Shown in pieces: positions 30,957-41,612 of a DNA stretch of 64,000 bases. Positions within the stretch are counted from its first letter, which is position 1; each line of letters opens with the position of its first letter. This DNA is from Escherichia whittamii (lineage in GTDB: Bacteria > Pseudomonadota > Gammaproteobacteria > Enterobacterales > Enterobacteriaceae): contig NZ_JACSQI010000006.1 of assembly GCF_014836715.1 (NCBI RefSeq), positions 62,001 to 126,000 of the forward strand. The letters run 5' to 3'. The position numbers were made by a program, and so were the translations under genes. Under the pieces are notes generated by a model, which was given only the letters and a program-made list of their open reading frames with translations, was not told the DNA's origin and made no database searches.

Positions 30957-32108
30957 TTACATCGCAGCGCGATAAATCGCCACAATTTCTTCGTGAGTTG
31001 CCTGAATCGGGTTAGTAAATCCGCAGGCATCTTTCAGGGCATTGGTCGCCAGTACCGCGAAATCTTCTTCTTTCACGTTCAGGTCCCGCAGACCTGCCGG
31101 AATATCGACTTTCTTCGCCAGTTCGCGGATAGCGTTAATGCAGGCTTCTGCACCTTCCGCGTCGTTTTTACCTGTCACATTCACACCCATCGCGGCAGCG
31201 CAGTCACGCAGACGTGCGGCGGCTACTTTGCTGTTGAATACCTGAACGTGCGGCAGCAGAACGGCGTTACATACACCGTGCGGCAGATTGTAGAAACCGC
31301 CTAACTGATGCGCCATCGCATGAACATAACCCAGGGACGCATTGTTGAACGCCATACCGGCGAGGAACTGGGCATAAGCCATCGCTTCGCGCGCTTTCGC
31401 ATTGCTGCCATCTTCTACGGCTAACGGCAGGTTTTCGGCAATCATGGTCACGGCTTTCAGTGCACAAGCGTCAGTGATCGGCGTTGCGGCAATAGACACA
31501 TACGCTTCGATAGCGTGTGTTAAGGCATCCATACCCGTTGCGGCAGTCAGCGACTTCGGCATTCCGATCATCAGAGAGGAGTCATTAACAGAAAGCAGCG
31601 GAGTCACGTGCTTATCCACAATCGCCATTTTGATGTGACGCGCTTCGTCAGTGATGATGCAGAAGCGGGTCATTTCAGACGCAGTACCCGCTGTGGTGTT
31701 AATGGCGATCATCGGCAACTGCGGTTTTGCAGAGCGGTCAACGCCTTCGTAATCGCGAATATCACCACCGTTGGCTGCCACCAGCGCAATGCCTTTCGCA
31801 CAGTCGTGCGGGGAACCACCACCTAAAGAAATCACGCTATCGCAATTATTTTCTTTCAGTAGTTTCAGGCCTGCGGCGACGTTTTCTGTGGTTGGATTAG
31901 GCTGAGTGCCATCATAAATAACGCTAAAAATATCGCGTTCCTGTAAGGCTTTTTGCACATCACCCGCCATGCCTAATTTCGTCAACATATTGTCAGTGAC
32001 AATCAATGTACGGGTAAATCCATAGTCTGCCATCATATTCATTGCATCATTCAATGAATCAGCACCGATGACATTCACAGAAGGAATAAAAAAGGTTGAA
32101 GCTGCCAT
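30957..32108 (-). CDS. yiaY: YiaY, iron-dependent alcohol/L-threonine dehydrogenase
   Basis: A 383-residue group III (Fe-containing) alcohol dehydrogenase, close to FucO and AdhE's C-terminal half. The NAD-binding [14 protein letters not shown] is near residues 96-109. Metal ligands are expected at the Asp and His of [14 protein letters not shown] and the histidines of [23 protein letters not shown]. It acts on short alcohols; a threonine dehydrogenase annotation also exists for YiaY. It lies between aldB and selB, separated from selB by a terminator. Confidence 0.93.
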   Translation of the reverse strand: MAASTFFIPSVNVIGADSLNDAMNMMADYGFTRTLIVTDNMLTKLGMAGDVQKALQERDIFSVIYDGTQPNPTTENVAAGLKLLKENNCDSVISLGGGSPHDCAKGIALVAANGGDIRDYEGVDRSAKPQLPMIAINTTAGTASEMTRFCIITDEARHIKMAIVDKHVTPLLSVNDSSLMIGMPKSLTAATGMDALTHAIEAYVSIAATPITDACALKAVTMIAENLPLAVEDGSNAKAREAMAYAQFLAGMAFNNASLGYVHAMAHQLGGFYNLPHGVCNAVLLPHVQVFNSKVAAARLRDCAAAMGVNVTGKNDAEGAEACINAIRELAKKVDIPAGLRDLNVKEEDFAVLATNALKDACGFTNPIQATHEEIVAIYRAAM

Positions 32109-32199
32109 AAAACACTCCTGGAAGAGTAAAAAGGGCTGGCAGCTTACAGAGGAATTTCATTCGAAAATATGATCGATATTACCGTTTATTAAAATATTT

Positions 32200-32238
32200 T
32201 TAATAAAAAGCACGTTATATTCATCAAATAACGTGCTT
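32200..32238 (-). terminator. terminator of the selAB operon
   Basis: AAGCACGTTAT-ATTCATCAA-ATAACGTGCTT is a perfect 11-base inverted repeat followed on the minus strand by TTTTATTAAAAATATTTT. A second perfect AT-rich repeat (TATTAATTCAT / ATGAATTAATA, 32262-32290) lies just ahead of it, immediately after the selB stop. Confidence 0.8.
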
Positions 32239-32296
32239 CCTTAATATTGATAATAATTTTGTATTAATTCATGTTTATTATGAATTAATAATTTCC

Positions 32297-34141
32297 TTAC
32301 TTTTCGGGAAATAATAATGCGTCGCGCAATAAATGATCGTTTCCACGGCGCCGCGTAAAGCCAATACGGTCAAAATATTCCAGAATTTGAATTGCCAGCT
32401 TTCGGCCTACGCCTAAGCGATCGCGGAAATCCGCTGCGCAGGTCGAGCCACATTCCTGATCGAGATCGCGGATCATATTGGCAAACTCGACAATCCGATC
32501 GTTACGATAATAACGATCTTTAACGATCGCCGTAATTATCCCCTGCTGTGCCGCCTGCCGTAGTGTCAGACGCATTGCCTGTTCGTCAGTTCCCGTCTCT
32601 TTTGCCAGATCACGCACCCACCACGGCTCGTTGCCAAACAGCGGTTCCACTTTTTGCCAGATAGCCTGCTGCTCTTCACTGAATCCCGCTTTGTGATCCG
32701 GCAGATGCAGCCAACCATGATGGCTGTGAATGTCGCCACTTTCGCGCATCTTTTCAATCAGCAACAGCACCAGTGCTTCATCTTCCATCGGCAACGCCAT
32801 GCGCCGCAGACGCTCGCGTCCCGGCCCTGGTTCATCACGATGTTGCTCATGATACGTTGCTAACGTGTCGAGAATTTTACGTTGCCAGCGGGCGGCAACC
32901 GGCGCATTCAACAAGCTATAACCAGCCTGAATATAGCCAGGCTGTTGCAGCAGTTCGCGCATCCCTTCGCCGTTGAGCTGGCGCGCCCAGGCGAAATCCG
33001 CAAGGTTAACCGCTCCGCGTTCCAGATGAACGGTCAGTGCGTCGGCATCGCTTTGTGTACGTGCAAGAGACGCCAGCCATTGCAAATATTCCGGCTTACG
33101 CTTGCCGCGACGTGGCGGGTTGAGCATCACCACGCGCGCCCCCGCCAGCGTGTTGCGGGCAGAGATATCGCGCAGCACTAAGCGATCGTTATCCGCCAGC
33201 CACAGCGGCGTGTCGAACACCAGTTCGGCCAGGTTATCTTCCAGCAGCGAAACGCGCCCCGTAACGTGGCTGGCGGCGTGGTGAATATGCAGCGGCTGCC
33301 ACTGGGTCAACGGCGTATGGGCTTGAAGTTCGACAATGACCCGTGTGAACGGCTCTGGCGGTGCATCAGCCAGCAACCAGTCACCACGGTTAATCTGTTC
33401 TTTTTCTGCATCACCGGCAATATTAAGCGCAATACGCTGCCCGGCGTGGGCGGTTTCTGTTGGCTGATTCTGCGCATGCAGCGCACGCACACGCATCGGT
33501 TTATTTACCCCCGTCAGCCACAGCGAATCACCTACCTTCACTTCGCCGCTTAACGCCGTACCAGTGACCACCAGCCCGGCACCTTTTACGGTAAAAGCGC
33601 GATCGATAGCGAGGCGAAAACTGTGCTGACTGGCGTGTTCACGTTCCGGCAACTGAAGTAGATGTTCACGCAGAGCATCAATTCCCTGCCCTTCGGTTGC
33701 TGCGGTGACAAACAGTTTTGCCTCGGCAAAACCGTATTCCCGCAGCACCTCCTTTACCTGGCGTTCAACCTCATCAACACGTTCTTCATCCACGCGATCG
33801 GCTTTAGTCAGCGCCACTGTTAACATCGGGTTACCCGTCAGCTGCAAAATCGCCAGATGCTCACGGGTCTGCGCCATCACGCCGTCATCGCACGCCACCA
33901 CCAGCAGCGCGTGATCGATACCCCCGACGCCCGCCAGCATATTAGAAAGAAACTTTTCATGGCCGGGAACATCAATAAATCCAGGCACACGTCCGTCCGG
34001 CTGCGGCCAGTAGGCATAGCCGAGATCGATGGTCATCCCACGCTTCTTTTCTTCCGGCAGACGGTCGGCATTTACGCCAGTAATCGCCTGTAATAACGTT
34101 GTTTTGCCGTGGTCAACGTGTCCGGCAGTCGCAATAATCAT
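32297..34141 (-). CDS. selB: SelB, selenocysteine-specific elongation factor
   Basis: SelB brings Sec-tRNA(Sec) to the ribosome at UGA codons by binding the SECIS hairpin in formate dehydrogenase mRNAs. The 614-residue protein has an EF-Tu-like GTPase with G1 GHVDHGKT (residues 7-14), G3 DVPGHEK and G4 TKAD. Domains II and III follow, then four winged helices at the C-terminus (about residues 380-614) that bind SECIS. Its start overlaps the selA stop (ATGA), giving translational coupling. Confidence 0.97.
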   Translation of the reverse strand: MIIATAGHVDHGKTTLLQAITGVNADRLPEEKKRGMTIDLGYAYWPQPDGRVPGFIDVPGHEKFLSNMLAGVGGIDHALLVVACDDGVMAQTREHLAILQLTGNPMLTVALTKADRVDEERVDEVERQVKEVLREYGFAEAKLFVTAATEGQGIDALREHLLQLPEREHASQHSFRLAIDRAFTVKGAGLVVTGTALSGEVKVGDSLWLTGVNKPMRVRALHAQNQPTETAHAGQRIALNIAGDAEKEQINRGDWLLADAPPEPFTRVIVELQAHTPLTQWQPLHIHHAASHVTGRVSLLEDNLAELVFDTPLWLADNDRLVLRDISARNTLAGARVVMLNPPRRGKRKPEYLQWLASLARTQSDADALTVHLERGAVNLADFAWARQLNGEGMRELLQQPGYIQAGYSLLNAPVAARWQRKILDTLATYHEQHRDEPGPGRERLRRMALPMEDEALVLLLIEKMRESGDIHSHHGWLHLPDHKAGFSEEQQAIWQKVEPLFGNEPWWVRDLAKETGTDEQAMRLTLRQAAQQGIITAIVKDRYYRNDRIVEFANMIRDLDQECGSTCAADFRDRLGVGRKLAIQILEYFDRIGFTRRRGNDHLLRDALLFPEK

Positions 34142-35529
34142 TTCAACAACATCTCCAAAAACCGTTGCTCATCTTCAAGGCAGCGTAAGTCCAGCCACAG
34201 ACGCCCGTCATAAATGCGGCCAATCACCGGAATCGGCAATTCACGCCAGCGAGCAGCTAATGACTCAAGATGGCTACCGCGTCCGTCGTGGGGCGTAAAC
34301 GTTAATGCCGCGCTCGGCAGGCGATCAACCGGCAGCGAACCACTACCAATCTGCGAAAGGCATGGCATAACCTGTACAGCAAACTCCGCACCGTAGTGAG
34401 CGGCAAGGGGTGCCTGTAACCGTTGCGCCTGGATTTGAATGACCTCTGCGCTGCGGGTAAGCAGACGCAGGGTCGGTAATTTTTCACTCAGTGCTTCTGG
34501 GTGCAAATAAAGACGTAACGTCGCTTCCAGCGCCGCGAGGGTCATTTTATCCGCGCGTAATGCACGCTTCAGCGGGTGGCTTTGCAAACGAGCGATCATC
34601 TCTTTTTTACCAACGATAATCCCTGCCTGCGGCCCGCCTAACAACTTGTCGCCGGAGAAGCTCACCAGGCTGACGCCCGCCGCAATCAACTCCTGCGGCA
34701 TCGGCTCTTTTGGCAAACCATACTGGCTGAGATCTACCAGCGAACCACTGCCTAAATCAGTCACCACGGGAACATCCAGTTCTTTGCCGAGCGCCACCAG
34801 TTCCGCTTCGTCTATCGCTTTGGTGAAGCCTTGAATGCTGTAATTACTGGTATGCACCTTCATCAGCAGCGCGGTATTTTCATTCACTGCCTGACGATAA
34901 TCATTCGCGTGCGTGCGGTTGGTCGTCCCCACTTCATGCAGAGTGCAGCCCGCCTGACACATTACGTCAGGAATACGAAACGCGCCGCCAATCTCCACCA
35001 GTTCGCCGCGAGAAACCACCACTTCTTTACCGCTGGCTGTTGCAGCTAACATCAGCAGCACCGCCGCCGCATTGTTATTGACGATACAGGCATCTTCTGC
35101 GCCGGTGATGCGACATAACAACTGCGCCAGCGCACGATCGCGATGCCCGCGTCCGGCGTCGTCCAGATCGTACTCCAGCGTCACCGGCGAACGCATAACT
35201 TGCGTAACGGCCTCAACCGCCGCTTCCGCCTGCAATGCCCGCCCAAGATTAGTATGCAGCACCGTTCCCGTCAGGTTGATCACCGGACGCAGCGCGCTCT
35301 GCGCCTCTTTCGCCAGACGAGCATCAACCTCTTGCGCCCAGTTTTCACACCATGCAGGCAGCGACTGGCTGTCGCGAATCATTTCCCGCGCTTCGTCGAG
35401 CATTTGACGTAGCAACTCCACGACTCGGGTATGGCCATAAGTATCACGCAAAGAAAGGAAAGAGCTATCACGCAATAAGCGATCGATAGCTGGAAGCTGA
35501 CTATAGAGGGAACGCGTTTCGGTTGTCAT
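34138..35529 (-). CDS. selA: SelA, L-seryl-tRNA(Sec) selenium transferase
   Basis: SelA is a PLP enzyme that converts seryl-tRNA(Sec) to selenocysteyl-tRNA(Sec) using selenophosphate, working as a large decamer. At 463 residues it has PLP lysine Lys295 in [14 protein letters not shown] and the N-terminal tRNA-binding domain (residues 1-70). It is first in selAB; together with selC and selD elsewhere it supports formate dehydrogenases. Length equals K-12. Confidence 0.97.
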   Translation of the reverse strand: MTTETRSLYSQLPAIDRLLRDSSFLSLRDTYGHTRVVELLRQMLDEAREMIRDSQSLPAWCENWAQEVDARLAKEAQSALRPVINLTGTVLHTNLGRALQAEAAVEAVTQVMRSPVTLEYDLDDAGRGHRDRALAQLLCRITGAEDACIVNNNAAAVLLMLAATASGKEVVVSRGELVEIGGAFRIPDVMCQAGCTLHEVGTTNRTHANDYRQAVNENTALLMKVHTSNYSIQGFTKAIDEAELVALGKELDVPVVTDLGSGSLVDLSQYGLPKEPMPQELIAAGVSLVSFSGDKLLGGPQAGIIVGKKEMIARLQSHPLKRALRADKMTLAALEATLRLYLHPEALSEKLPTLRLLTRSAEVIQIQAQRLQAPLAAHYGAEFAVQVMPCLSQIGSGSLPVDRLPSAALTFTPHDGRGSHLESLAARWRELPIPVIGRIYDGRLWLDLRCLEDEQRFLEMLLK

Positions 35530-35626
35530 AGGAAACCAGGCTCATCAAGGCCCTCTCGCACGGAGAAGGGCGTTTAACATAACCACGGATTGTAACGTGA
35601 GAAGCGTCAGGAGGACATATCGCGCA

Positions 35627-36235
35627 TCAAGCCTTTGGCGGTTCGGTGCGAGCGAAGCTTTCGCGGCTAAACAGGTTTTCAACCAGTTTGACTAAGTGTG
35701 GGCGGTCGACACACCAGCCCGGCGCAACGCGGCGGAAATTGAGATACCCGACGGCACAGGCAATGGCGATAGTCGCCAGATTGACTGTATCGGTTTTGAG
35801 CGTGCCATCGACCAGATATCCTTCCAGCACATCCAGGCTACGGTTGATTTTCTCTCGCTGGCGTAACAATTCATCTTCAGACTGCTGCGCCGCAGGACGC
35901 GCCTGTTCGCGCACCGACACCAGCCCGGCATCCATAATGCCGTCGGCCAGCGCCTCAATTTTACGCACTCGCAGCGACTCCAGCGGATCGCGCGGCAACA
36001 TCGCCGGAGCAACATTCATTAATTCAATATATTCGGCGATGATCGGCGAATCAAACCAGCATTCGCCCTCTTCGGTCACCAGCACCGGTACTTTCCCTAA
36101 CGGATTAAATTGCGCCACGCCATTGTCCGCGTTATAGGGCAGTTCATTTATAAATTCGAAAGTAATGCCCTTTTCTAACAACAGAATAGAAAGTTTGCGT
36201 ACAAACGGGCTGGTGTAGCTACCGATGAGTTTCAT
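35627..36235 (-). CDS. yibF: YibF, glutathione S-transferase family protein
   Basis: A 202-residue GST-fold protein: thioredoxin-like N-terminal domain ([24 protein letters not shown], with Ser/Thr instead of the usual Tyr or Cys at the glutathione site, then VPVLV and the Asp/Ser pair [10 protein letters not shown]), and an all-helical C-terminal domain. Its substrate is unknown. It lies 97 bases downstream of selA's start, on the same strand. In K-12 the rhsA element follows on the other side; here yibH begins within 71 bases. Confidence 0.93.
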   Translation of the reverse strand: MKLIGSYTSPFVRKLSILLLEKGITFEFINELPYNADNGVAQFNPLGKVPVLVTEEGECWFDSPIIAEYIELMNVAPAMLPRDPLESLRVRKIEALADGIMDAGLVSVREQARPAAQQSEDELLRQREKINRSLDVLEGYLVDGTLKTDTVNLATIAIACAVGYLNFRRVAPGWCVDRPHLVKLVENLFSRESFARTEPPKA

Positions 36236-36305
36236 GCCGGGTCCTTTGTGCGAGGAAAAATATCAGTATGGCCCAGGCTCACGCAAAACACAGGTGATAC
36301 AAGTC

Positions 36306-37442
36306 TCAATGATCCAAATATAAATAATGCATCCAACTGGTCATTCTCAGCAGCACTTTGCGCATCACGGAAACATGACTGAAATGGTCGGAGTAAACCG
36401 CCACCTGGGCGTAGATGCCGTCTGGCAGAGAATCAACCTCAGCATTAGGTTCGAGATCAATCAGCGCGAGTACGCCATCTGTGCCTGGCACAACGGTCAG
36501 CGATTGCAGTACGCCCTGTGCCTGGTAGGAACCACCAGGTACAACCGGCAAAATACTGCTCAGTTTTCCGCGAAATACCTGACCCGGCAGTGCATTAAAT
36601 ACCACTTCAGCTTCATCGCCAGGTTCCAGACGTAGCAGCGAATTTTGCCGGAACTGGGCGACAATTTGCCGTTTTTGCTCAGGGATGAAGACCATCACCG
36701 GGCGTAGTGGTAGCGCAGCAGCGTAAGTGCCTGGGCGAATCAACACCTGAGTGACGTATCCATTACTTGGCGCCCGCACGATGGTTTGCGCCAGGTTATA
36801 CTCCGCCTCCGTCAATTGTGCTCTCAGGCTGACAATTTGTGACTGCTCACCGTTGACCATGCTGTCTAACTGACTTTGAATCTGTGCCTGCTCTGCTATC
36901 GAACCTTTTACCAGCGCGTCCTGTGCGAGAAAATTTTGTCGGGCATCATCGATATCACGCTCAGAAAAAGGATTCACTGCGGCCTGGCTACCTTTAAGGT
37001 AACGCTGATAGTTTTTAAACAGACGATCGCGTTCTGCTGAAACCTGAGTGGTATTGGCCTGCGCTTCGGCTAACTGCGCTCTCAGCGTTTTCACGTTATG
37101 GGTTGCCGTCATCAGATCGGCCTGTAACCGCGCCACTCGCGCCTGGTAACGTACCGGATCGAGTTTAAAGAGTACTTCACCCTTTTGAATAAGCTGATTA
37201 TTTTTATTCGTCACTTCGCTGACGATCCCCGTCACCTGCGGCGTAATGGGGATAGAAACCACCGCTTTTTGCGCCGTAAAAGTGTAAGGATGGTTGTAGT
37301 TCATCAGCAAAATCAAACCACTCACCAGAAATACGCCACCGAGCGCCGCCGTCGCCAGCGTCCACTGATTCACCGGAATGCGGAAGATTTTAAAGACCGC
37401 CCACGCCAGCGCCACGTAAGTTAAGACAATCAACAGATCCAT
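36306..37442 (-). CDS. yibH: YibH, HlyD/EmrA-like membrane fusion protein
   Basis: A 378-residue periplasmic adaptor, the same length as YiaV and very similar along its whole length (for instance [21 protein letters not shown] and [12 protein letters not shown] at the end). The N-terminal membrane anchor, split lipoyl domain and long coiled-coil hairpin (about residues 100-215) define the family. It follows yibI by two bases, forming the same two-gene pair as yiaW-yiaV. No pump or outer-membrane channel is adjacent. Function is unproven. Confidence 0.93.
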   Translation of the reverse strand: MDLLIVLTYVALAWAVFKIFRIPVNQWTLATAALGGVFLVSGLILLMNYNHPYTFTAQKAVVSIPITPQVTGIVSEVTNKNNQLIQKGEVLFKLDPVRYQARVARLQADLMTATHNVKTLRAQLAEAQANTTQVSAERDRLFKNYQRYLKGSQAAVNPFSERDIDDARQNFLAQDALVKGSIAEQAQIQSQLDSMVNGEQSQIVSLRAQLTEAEYNLAQTIVRAPSNGYVTQVLIRPGTYAAALPLRPVMVFIPEQKRQIVAQFRQNSLLRLEPGDEAEVVFNALPGQVFRGKLSSILPVVPGGSYQAQGVLQSLTVVPGTDGVLALIDLEPNAEVDSLPDGIYAQVAVYSDHFSHVSVMRKVLLRMTSWMHYLYLDH

Positions 37443-37444
37443 GG

Positions 37445-37807
37445 TTAGATCTCCGGAAACGTGGAATAGTCAGTTTTTTTCTCGGCGGCGAGTTGATGTT
37501 CCAGCCGGGAGATACGGTCAGAAAGCGCAGCGATGTCCGGGTCAGGCGCCCTCTCTTGCGGCGTAGCATGCGACTGCATGCCCCAGCCGCGCTCTGGCTG
37601 GTAGAGCGTCGCCCAAATCCACAGGAACGGCCAAATTACATGCAGGGTAAAAAGGCTCACCCAGCCCGCAGTATGGATCGCATCAGCATGGGGATGATTA
37701 CGCTTTTTGGCGATCAGATAAGGGATGTCATGAATTGCGATGATTCCATAAAAAATCACCAGAAAGACGAATATCAGCACTCCCAACGCGAAGTAGTTTA
37801 GAAACAT
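37445..37807 (-). CDS. yibI: YibI, DUF3302 inner-membrane protein
   Basis: A 120-residue protein with two membrane segments, nearly identical to YiaW in its first 75 residues ([38 protein letters not shown]) and diverging in a charged coiled tail ([18 protein letters not shown]). The start was set at MFLNYF, 35 codons inside a longer open frame, because this matches YiaW and the K-12 length. It is first in the yibI-yibH pair, divergent from mtlA. Confidence 0.92.
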   Translation of the reverse strand: MFLNYFALGVLIFVFLVIFYGIIAIHDIPYLIAKKRNHPHADAIHTAGWVSLFTLHVIWPFLWIWATLYQPERGWGMQSHATPQERAPDPDIAALSDRISRLEHQLAAEKKTDYSTFPEI

Positions 37808-37986
37808 ATCTGCCTCGGATTCACGCTTATCAGAGTTGTTATGGGCTGGCAGCCAGATGGGAGTCAGGCTGATTATTTGACAATAATCCGGGTTTGCAAT
37901 TCTCGCCATCACACCGAAGAATAATTTTAAGAAACGATGAGTTGCTTAGTTACATAACGGTTTTACGGCTAAGGCATAACATGCTG

Positions 37987-38202
37987 TAGATCACATCAGG
38001 TGAACGCCGTAAGAAAATATCTTGTGATTCAGATCACAAAGATTCAACAAACAGCCAAAACAAAAACGTGACAAAAATCACATTTAAATGCCATTTTTGG
38101 CCAATATTGCCGTCTTGTTGTTTTTATACACAAACATTTTGTGATGAACATCACGTCAATTACCTCTCTACCCCCTATATTTATGTGACTGATATCACAT
38201 AA
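37987..38202 (+). promoter_or_regulatory. mtlA control region with four or five CRP sites
   Basis: The 535 bases between yibI and mtlA hold no gene. CRP-type palindromes are TTGTGATTCAGATCACAAA (38022-38040), CGTGACAAAAATCACATTT (38067-38085), TTTGTGATGAACATCACGTC (38138-38157) and TTATGTGACTGATATCACAT (38181-38200). A weaker AGATCACATCAGGTGAAC is at 37988-38005. K-12 mtlA is known for multiple CRP sites of this kind. Confidence 0.85.
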
Positions 38203-38342
38203 AAGGCCACCGACTGGACAGTTAACCGATTCAGTGCCAGATTTCGCAGTATCTACAAGGTCCGGCTACCTCTGCCGCCACATTAACAAAAAACCTCGGG
38301 CTTCCAGCCTGCGCGACAGCAAACATAAGAAGGGGTGTTTTT

Positions 38343-40256
38343 ATGTCATCCGATATTAAGATCAAAGTGCAAAGCTTTGGTCGTTTCCTCAGCAACATGG
38401 TGATGCCAAATATCGGCGCGTTTATCGCGTGGGGTATCATCACCGCGTTATTTATTCCAACAGGGTGGTTACCGAACGAAACGCTGGCGAAGCTGGTCGG
38501 GCCGATGATCACCTATCTCCTGCCGCTGCTGATCGGTTATACCGGTGGTAAGCTGGTAGGTGGCGAACGTGGCGGCGTGGTTGGTGCTATCACTACCATG
38601 GGCGTTATCGTCGGCGCAGACATGCCGATGTTCCTCGGCTCTATGATTGCAGGTCCGCTGGGCGGCTGGTGCATTAAGCATTTCGACCGCTGGGTAGACG
38701 GTAAAATCAAATCCGGTTTTGAGATGCTGGTGAACAACTTCTCTGCCGGTATCATGGGGATGATCCTCGCTATTCTGGCATTCATGGGGATTGGCCCGCT
38801 GGTTGAAGCTCTGTCCAAAATGCTGGCTGCGGGCGTTAACTTCATGGTTGTCCATGACATGTTGCCGCTGGCATCTATTTTTGTTGAGCCAGCGAAAATC
38901 CTGTTCCTCAACAACGCCATTAACCACGGTATCTTCTCGCCGCTGGGTATTCAGCAGTCCCATGAGATGGGCAAATCCATCTTCTTCCTGATTGAAGCGA
39001 ACCCGGGTCCGGGTATGGGTGTTCTGCTGGCGTACATGTTCTTTGGTCGTGGTAGCGCTAAACAGTCTGCGGGCGGTGCGGCAATCATCCACTTCCTGGG
39101 TGGTATCCACGAAATTTACTTCCCGTATGTACTGATGAACCCGCGTCTGATTCTGGCCGTTATCCTCGGCGGTATGACTGGCGTGTTCACGCTGACTATT
39201 CTGGGCGGCGGTCTGGTTTCTCCGGCATCTCCGGGCTCTATCCTCGCAGTACTGGCGATGACGCCAAAAGGCGCTTACTTCGCTAACATTGCCGGTGTGT
39301 GTGCGGCAATGGCTGTCTCCTTCGTTGTCTCTGCCATTCTGCTGAAAACCAGCAAAGTGAAAGAAGAAGATGATATTGAAGCAGCAACTCGTCGTATGCA
39401 GGACATGAAGGCTGAATCTAAAGGCGCGTCTCCGCTGTCTGCTGGCGATGTCACTAACGACCTGAGCCACGTACGTAAAATCATCGTTGCCTGTGACGCC
39501 GGTATGGGTTCCAGTGCGATGGGCGCAGGTGTGCTGCGTAAGAAGATTCAGGATGCGGGCCTGTCACAGATTTCTGTTACTAACAGCGCGATCAACAACC
39601 TGCCGCCTGATGTGGACCTGGTCATCACTCACCGTGACCTGACCGAACGTGCTATGCGTCAGGTTCCGCAGGCACAGCATATTTCGCTGACCAACTTCCT
39701 CGACAGTGGTCTGTACACCAGCCTGACCGAACGTCTGGTTGCTGCCCAACGCCACACTGCAAACGAAGAGAAAGTAAAAGACAGCCTGAAAGACAGCTTT
39801 GACGATTCTAACACCAACCTGTTCAAGCTCGGCGCAGAGAACATCTTCCTCGGTCGCAAAGCGGCAACCAAAGAAGAAGCGATTCGTTTTGCCGGTGAGC
39901 AACTGGTGCAAGGCGGTTACGTTGAGCCGGAATACGTTCAGGCGATGCTGGACCGCGAAAAACTGACCCCGACCTATCTGGGTGAGTCTATCGCAGTGCC
40001 GCACGGTACGGTTGAAGCGAAAGATCGCGTGCTGAAAACTGGCGTCGTGTTCTGCCAGTACCCAGAAGGCGTGCGCTTCGGTGAAGAAGAAGATGACATT
40101 GCCCGTCTGGTAATTGGTATTGCTGCCCGTAACAACGAGCACATCCAGGTTATCACCAGCCTGACCAACGCACTGGATGATGAGTCTGTCATCGAGCGTC
40201 TGGCGCACACCACCAGCGTGGATGAAGTGCTGGAACTGCTGGCAGGTCGTAAGTAA
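38343..40256 (+). CDS. mtlA: MtlA, mannitol-specific PTS enzyme IICBA
   Basis: MtlA imports and phosphorylates D-mannitol. It is a 637-residue three-domain protein: the membrane IIC domain (about residues 1-340), the IIB domain with phospho-cysteine Cys384 in VACDAGMGSSAMG, and the IIA domain with phospho-histidine His554 in AVPHGTVEAKD. Phosphate flows from HPr to His554 to Cys384 to mannitol. It is first in the mtlA-mtlD-mtlR operon behind a multi-CRP promoter region. Length equals K-12. Confidence 0.98.
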   Translation: MSSDIKIKVQSFGRFLSNMVMPNIGAFIAWGIITALFIPTGWLPNETLAKLVGPMITYLLPLLIGYTGGKLVGGERGGVVGAITTMGVIVGADMPMFLGSMIAGPLGGWCIKHFDRWVDGKIKSGFEMLVNNFSAGIMGMILAILAFMGIGPLVEALSKMLAAGVNFMVVHDMLPLASIFVEPAKILFLNNAINHGIFSPLGIQQSHEMGKSIFFLIEANPGPGMGVLLAYMFFGRGSAKQSAGGAAIIHFLGGIHEIYFPYVLMNPRLILAVILGGMTGVFTLTILGGGLVSPASPGSILAVLAMTPKGAYFANIAGVCAAMAVSFVVSAILLKTSKVKEEDDIEAATRRMQDMKAESKGASPLSAGDVTNDLSHVRKIIVACDAGMGSSAMGAGVLRKKIQDAGLSQISVTNSAINNLPPDVDLVITHRDLTERAMRQVPQAQHISLTNFLDSGLYTSLTERLVAAQRHTANEEKVKDSLKDSFDDSNTNLFKLGAENIFLGRKAATKEEAIRFAGEQLVQGGYVEPEYVQAMLDREKLTPTYLGESIAVPHGTVEAKDRVLKTGVVFCQYPEGVRFGEEEDDIARLVIGIAARNNEHIQVITSLTNALDDESVIERLAHTTSVDEVLELLAGRK

Positions 40257-40296
40257 TCCAGTTCCCCCCTCTCCACATAGCGAAGGGGGGCTAACT

Positions 40297-40380
40297 GCCT
40301 GATGCGCTTTGCTTATCAGGCCTACAAAACAAAGCGCAGTTTGTTAAATTTGCACGTTTTTGTAGGCCGCATCCGGCGCA
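40297..40380 (+). repeat. REP elements between mtlA and mtlD
   Basis: GCCTGATGCGCTTTGCTTAT...CAGGCCTAC at 40297-40325 is one REP-like unit; GTAGGCCGCATCCGGC at about 40363-40378 is half of another. The pair is degenerate compared with the other BIMEs in the window. Confidence 0.75.
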
Positions 40381-40395
40381 GCCCCTTTCCTCACG

Positions 40396-40437
40396 GAGAG
40401 GGTTTGGGTGAGGGAAATGCCTCACCCCAGCCCTCTC
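40396..40437 (+). repeat. long inverted repeat ahead of mtlD
   Basis: GAGAGGGTTTGGGTGAGG and CCTCACCCCAGCCCTCTC pair over 18 bases with one mismatch around a six-base loop. The stem ends 29 bases before the mtlD start and has no U-tract. Similar GAGAGGGTTGGGGTGAGG repeats are scattered in enterobacterial genomes. Confidence 0.75.
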
Positions 40438-40466
40438 GGGTAAAAACATTGATGAAGGTTAATACT

Positions 40467-41612
40467 ATGAAAGCATTACATTTTGGCGCAGGTAATATCG
40501 GTCGTGGCTTTATCGGTAAACTGCTGGCAGACGCAGGTATCCAACTGACGTTTGCCGATGTAAATCAGGTGGTGCTTGATGCCCTGAATGCCCGTCATAG
40601 CTATCAGGTTCATGTGGTCGGTGAAACCGAGCAGGTAGATACCGTTTCCGGCGTAAATGCCGTCAGCAGCATCGGCGATGAAGTGGTTGATTTAATCGCC
40701 CAGGTTGATTTGGTCACCACCGCAGTTGGCCCGGTCGTGCTGGAACGTATAGCTCCCGCCATCGCCAAAGGGCTGGTGAAACGTAAAGAACAAGGTAATG
40801 AATCGCCACTGAACATCATCGCCTGTGAAAACATGGTACGCGGCACCACGCAGCTGAAAGGCCATGTGATGAACGCCCTGCCGGAAGAAGCCAAAGCGTG
40901 GGTAGAAGAGCATGTTGGCTTTGTGGATTCCGCCGTTGACCGCATCGTACCGCCTTCCGCCTCTGCAACTAACGATCCGCTGGAAGTAACTGTAGAAACC
41001 TTCAGCGAATGGATTGTTGATAAAACCCAGTTCAAAGGCGCACTGCCGAACATCCCAGGCATGGAGTTAACCGACAACCTGATGGCATTTGTTGAGCGTA
41101 AACTCTTCACCCTGAACACAGGTCATGCTATAACCGCGTACCTCGGAAAACTGGCAGGTCATCAGACCATTCGTGATGCGATTCTCGACGAGAAAATCCG
41201 TGCGGTGGTAAAAGGTGCGATGGAAGAAAGCGGCGCGGTACTGATCAAGCGCTATAACTTTGATGCTGACAAACATGCAGCATACATCCAGAAAATCCTC
41301 GGTCGTTTTGAAAACCCGTATCTGAAAGATGATGTGGAGCGCGTAGGCCGTCAACCGCTGCGTAAACTGAGTGCTGGCGACCGTCTGGTAAAACCGCTGT
41401 TGGGTACGCTGGAGTACGGTTTGCCACACAAAAACCTGATTGAAGGTATCGCCGCCGCGATGCACTTCCGCAGTGAAGATGATCCGCAGGCACAAGAACT
41501 GGCGGCGCTGATTACCGAGAAAGGCCCGCAGGAAGCGCTGGCGCAAATTTCCGGGCTTGATGCTAACAGCGAGGTTGTCGCCGAAGCAGTCACGGCTTAT
41601 AACGCAAAATAA
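40467..41612 (+). CDS. mtlD: MtlD, mannitol-1-phosphate 5-dehydrogenase
   Basis: MtlD oxidises mannitol-1-phosphate, made by MtlA, to fructose-6-phosphate with NAD. The 381-residue protein opens with the nucleotide-binding motif [13 protein letters not shown] (residues 5-17) and is a polyol-specific long-chain dehydrogenase. The catalytic lysine region [16 protein letters not shown] lies near residue 213. The start [10 protein letters not shown] excludes a long in-frame run through the repeats upstream. The C-terminus reads AYNAK, one residue shorter than I recall for K-12. Its stop overlaps the mtlR start (TAATG). Confidence 0.97.
   Translation: MKALHFGAGNIGRGFIGKLLADAGIQLTFADVNQVVLDALNARHSYQVHVVGETEQVDTVSGVNAVSSIGDEVVDLIAQVDLVTTAVGPVVLERIAPAIAKGLVKRKEQGNESPLNIIACENMVRGTTQLKGHVMNALPEEAKAWVEEHVGFVDSAVDRIVPPSASATNDPLEVTVETFSEWIVDKTQFKGALPNIPGMELTDNLMAFVERKLFTLNTGHAITAYLGKLAGHQTIRDAILDEKIRAVVKGAMEESGAVLIKRYNFDADKHAAYIQKILGRFENPYLKDDVERVGRQPLRKLSAGDRLVKPLLGTLEYGLPHKNLIEGIAAAMHFRSEDDPQAQELAALITEKGPQEALAQISGLDANSEVVAEAVTAYNAK

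Noticed and set aside
38469-39470. Long open frame on the minus strand inside mtlA (333 codons)
   Set aside because: Shadow of the MtlA membrane domain; Gln/His/Arg-rich with no domain and no promoter context.
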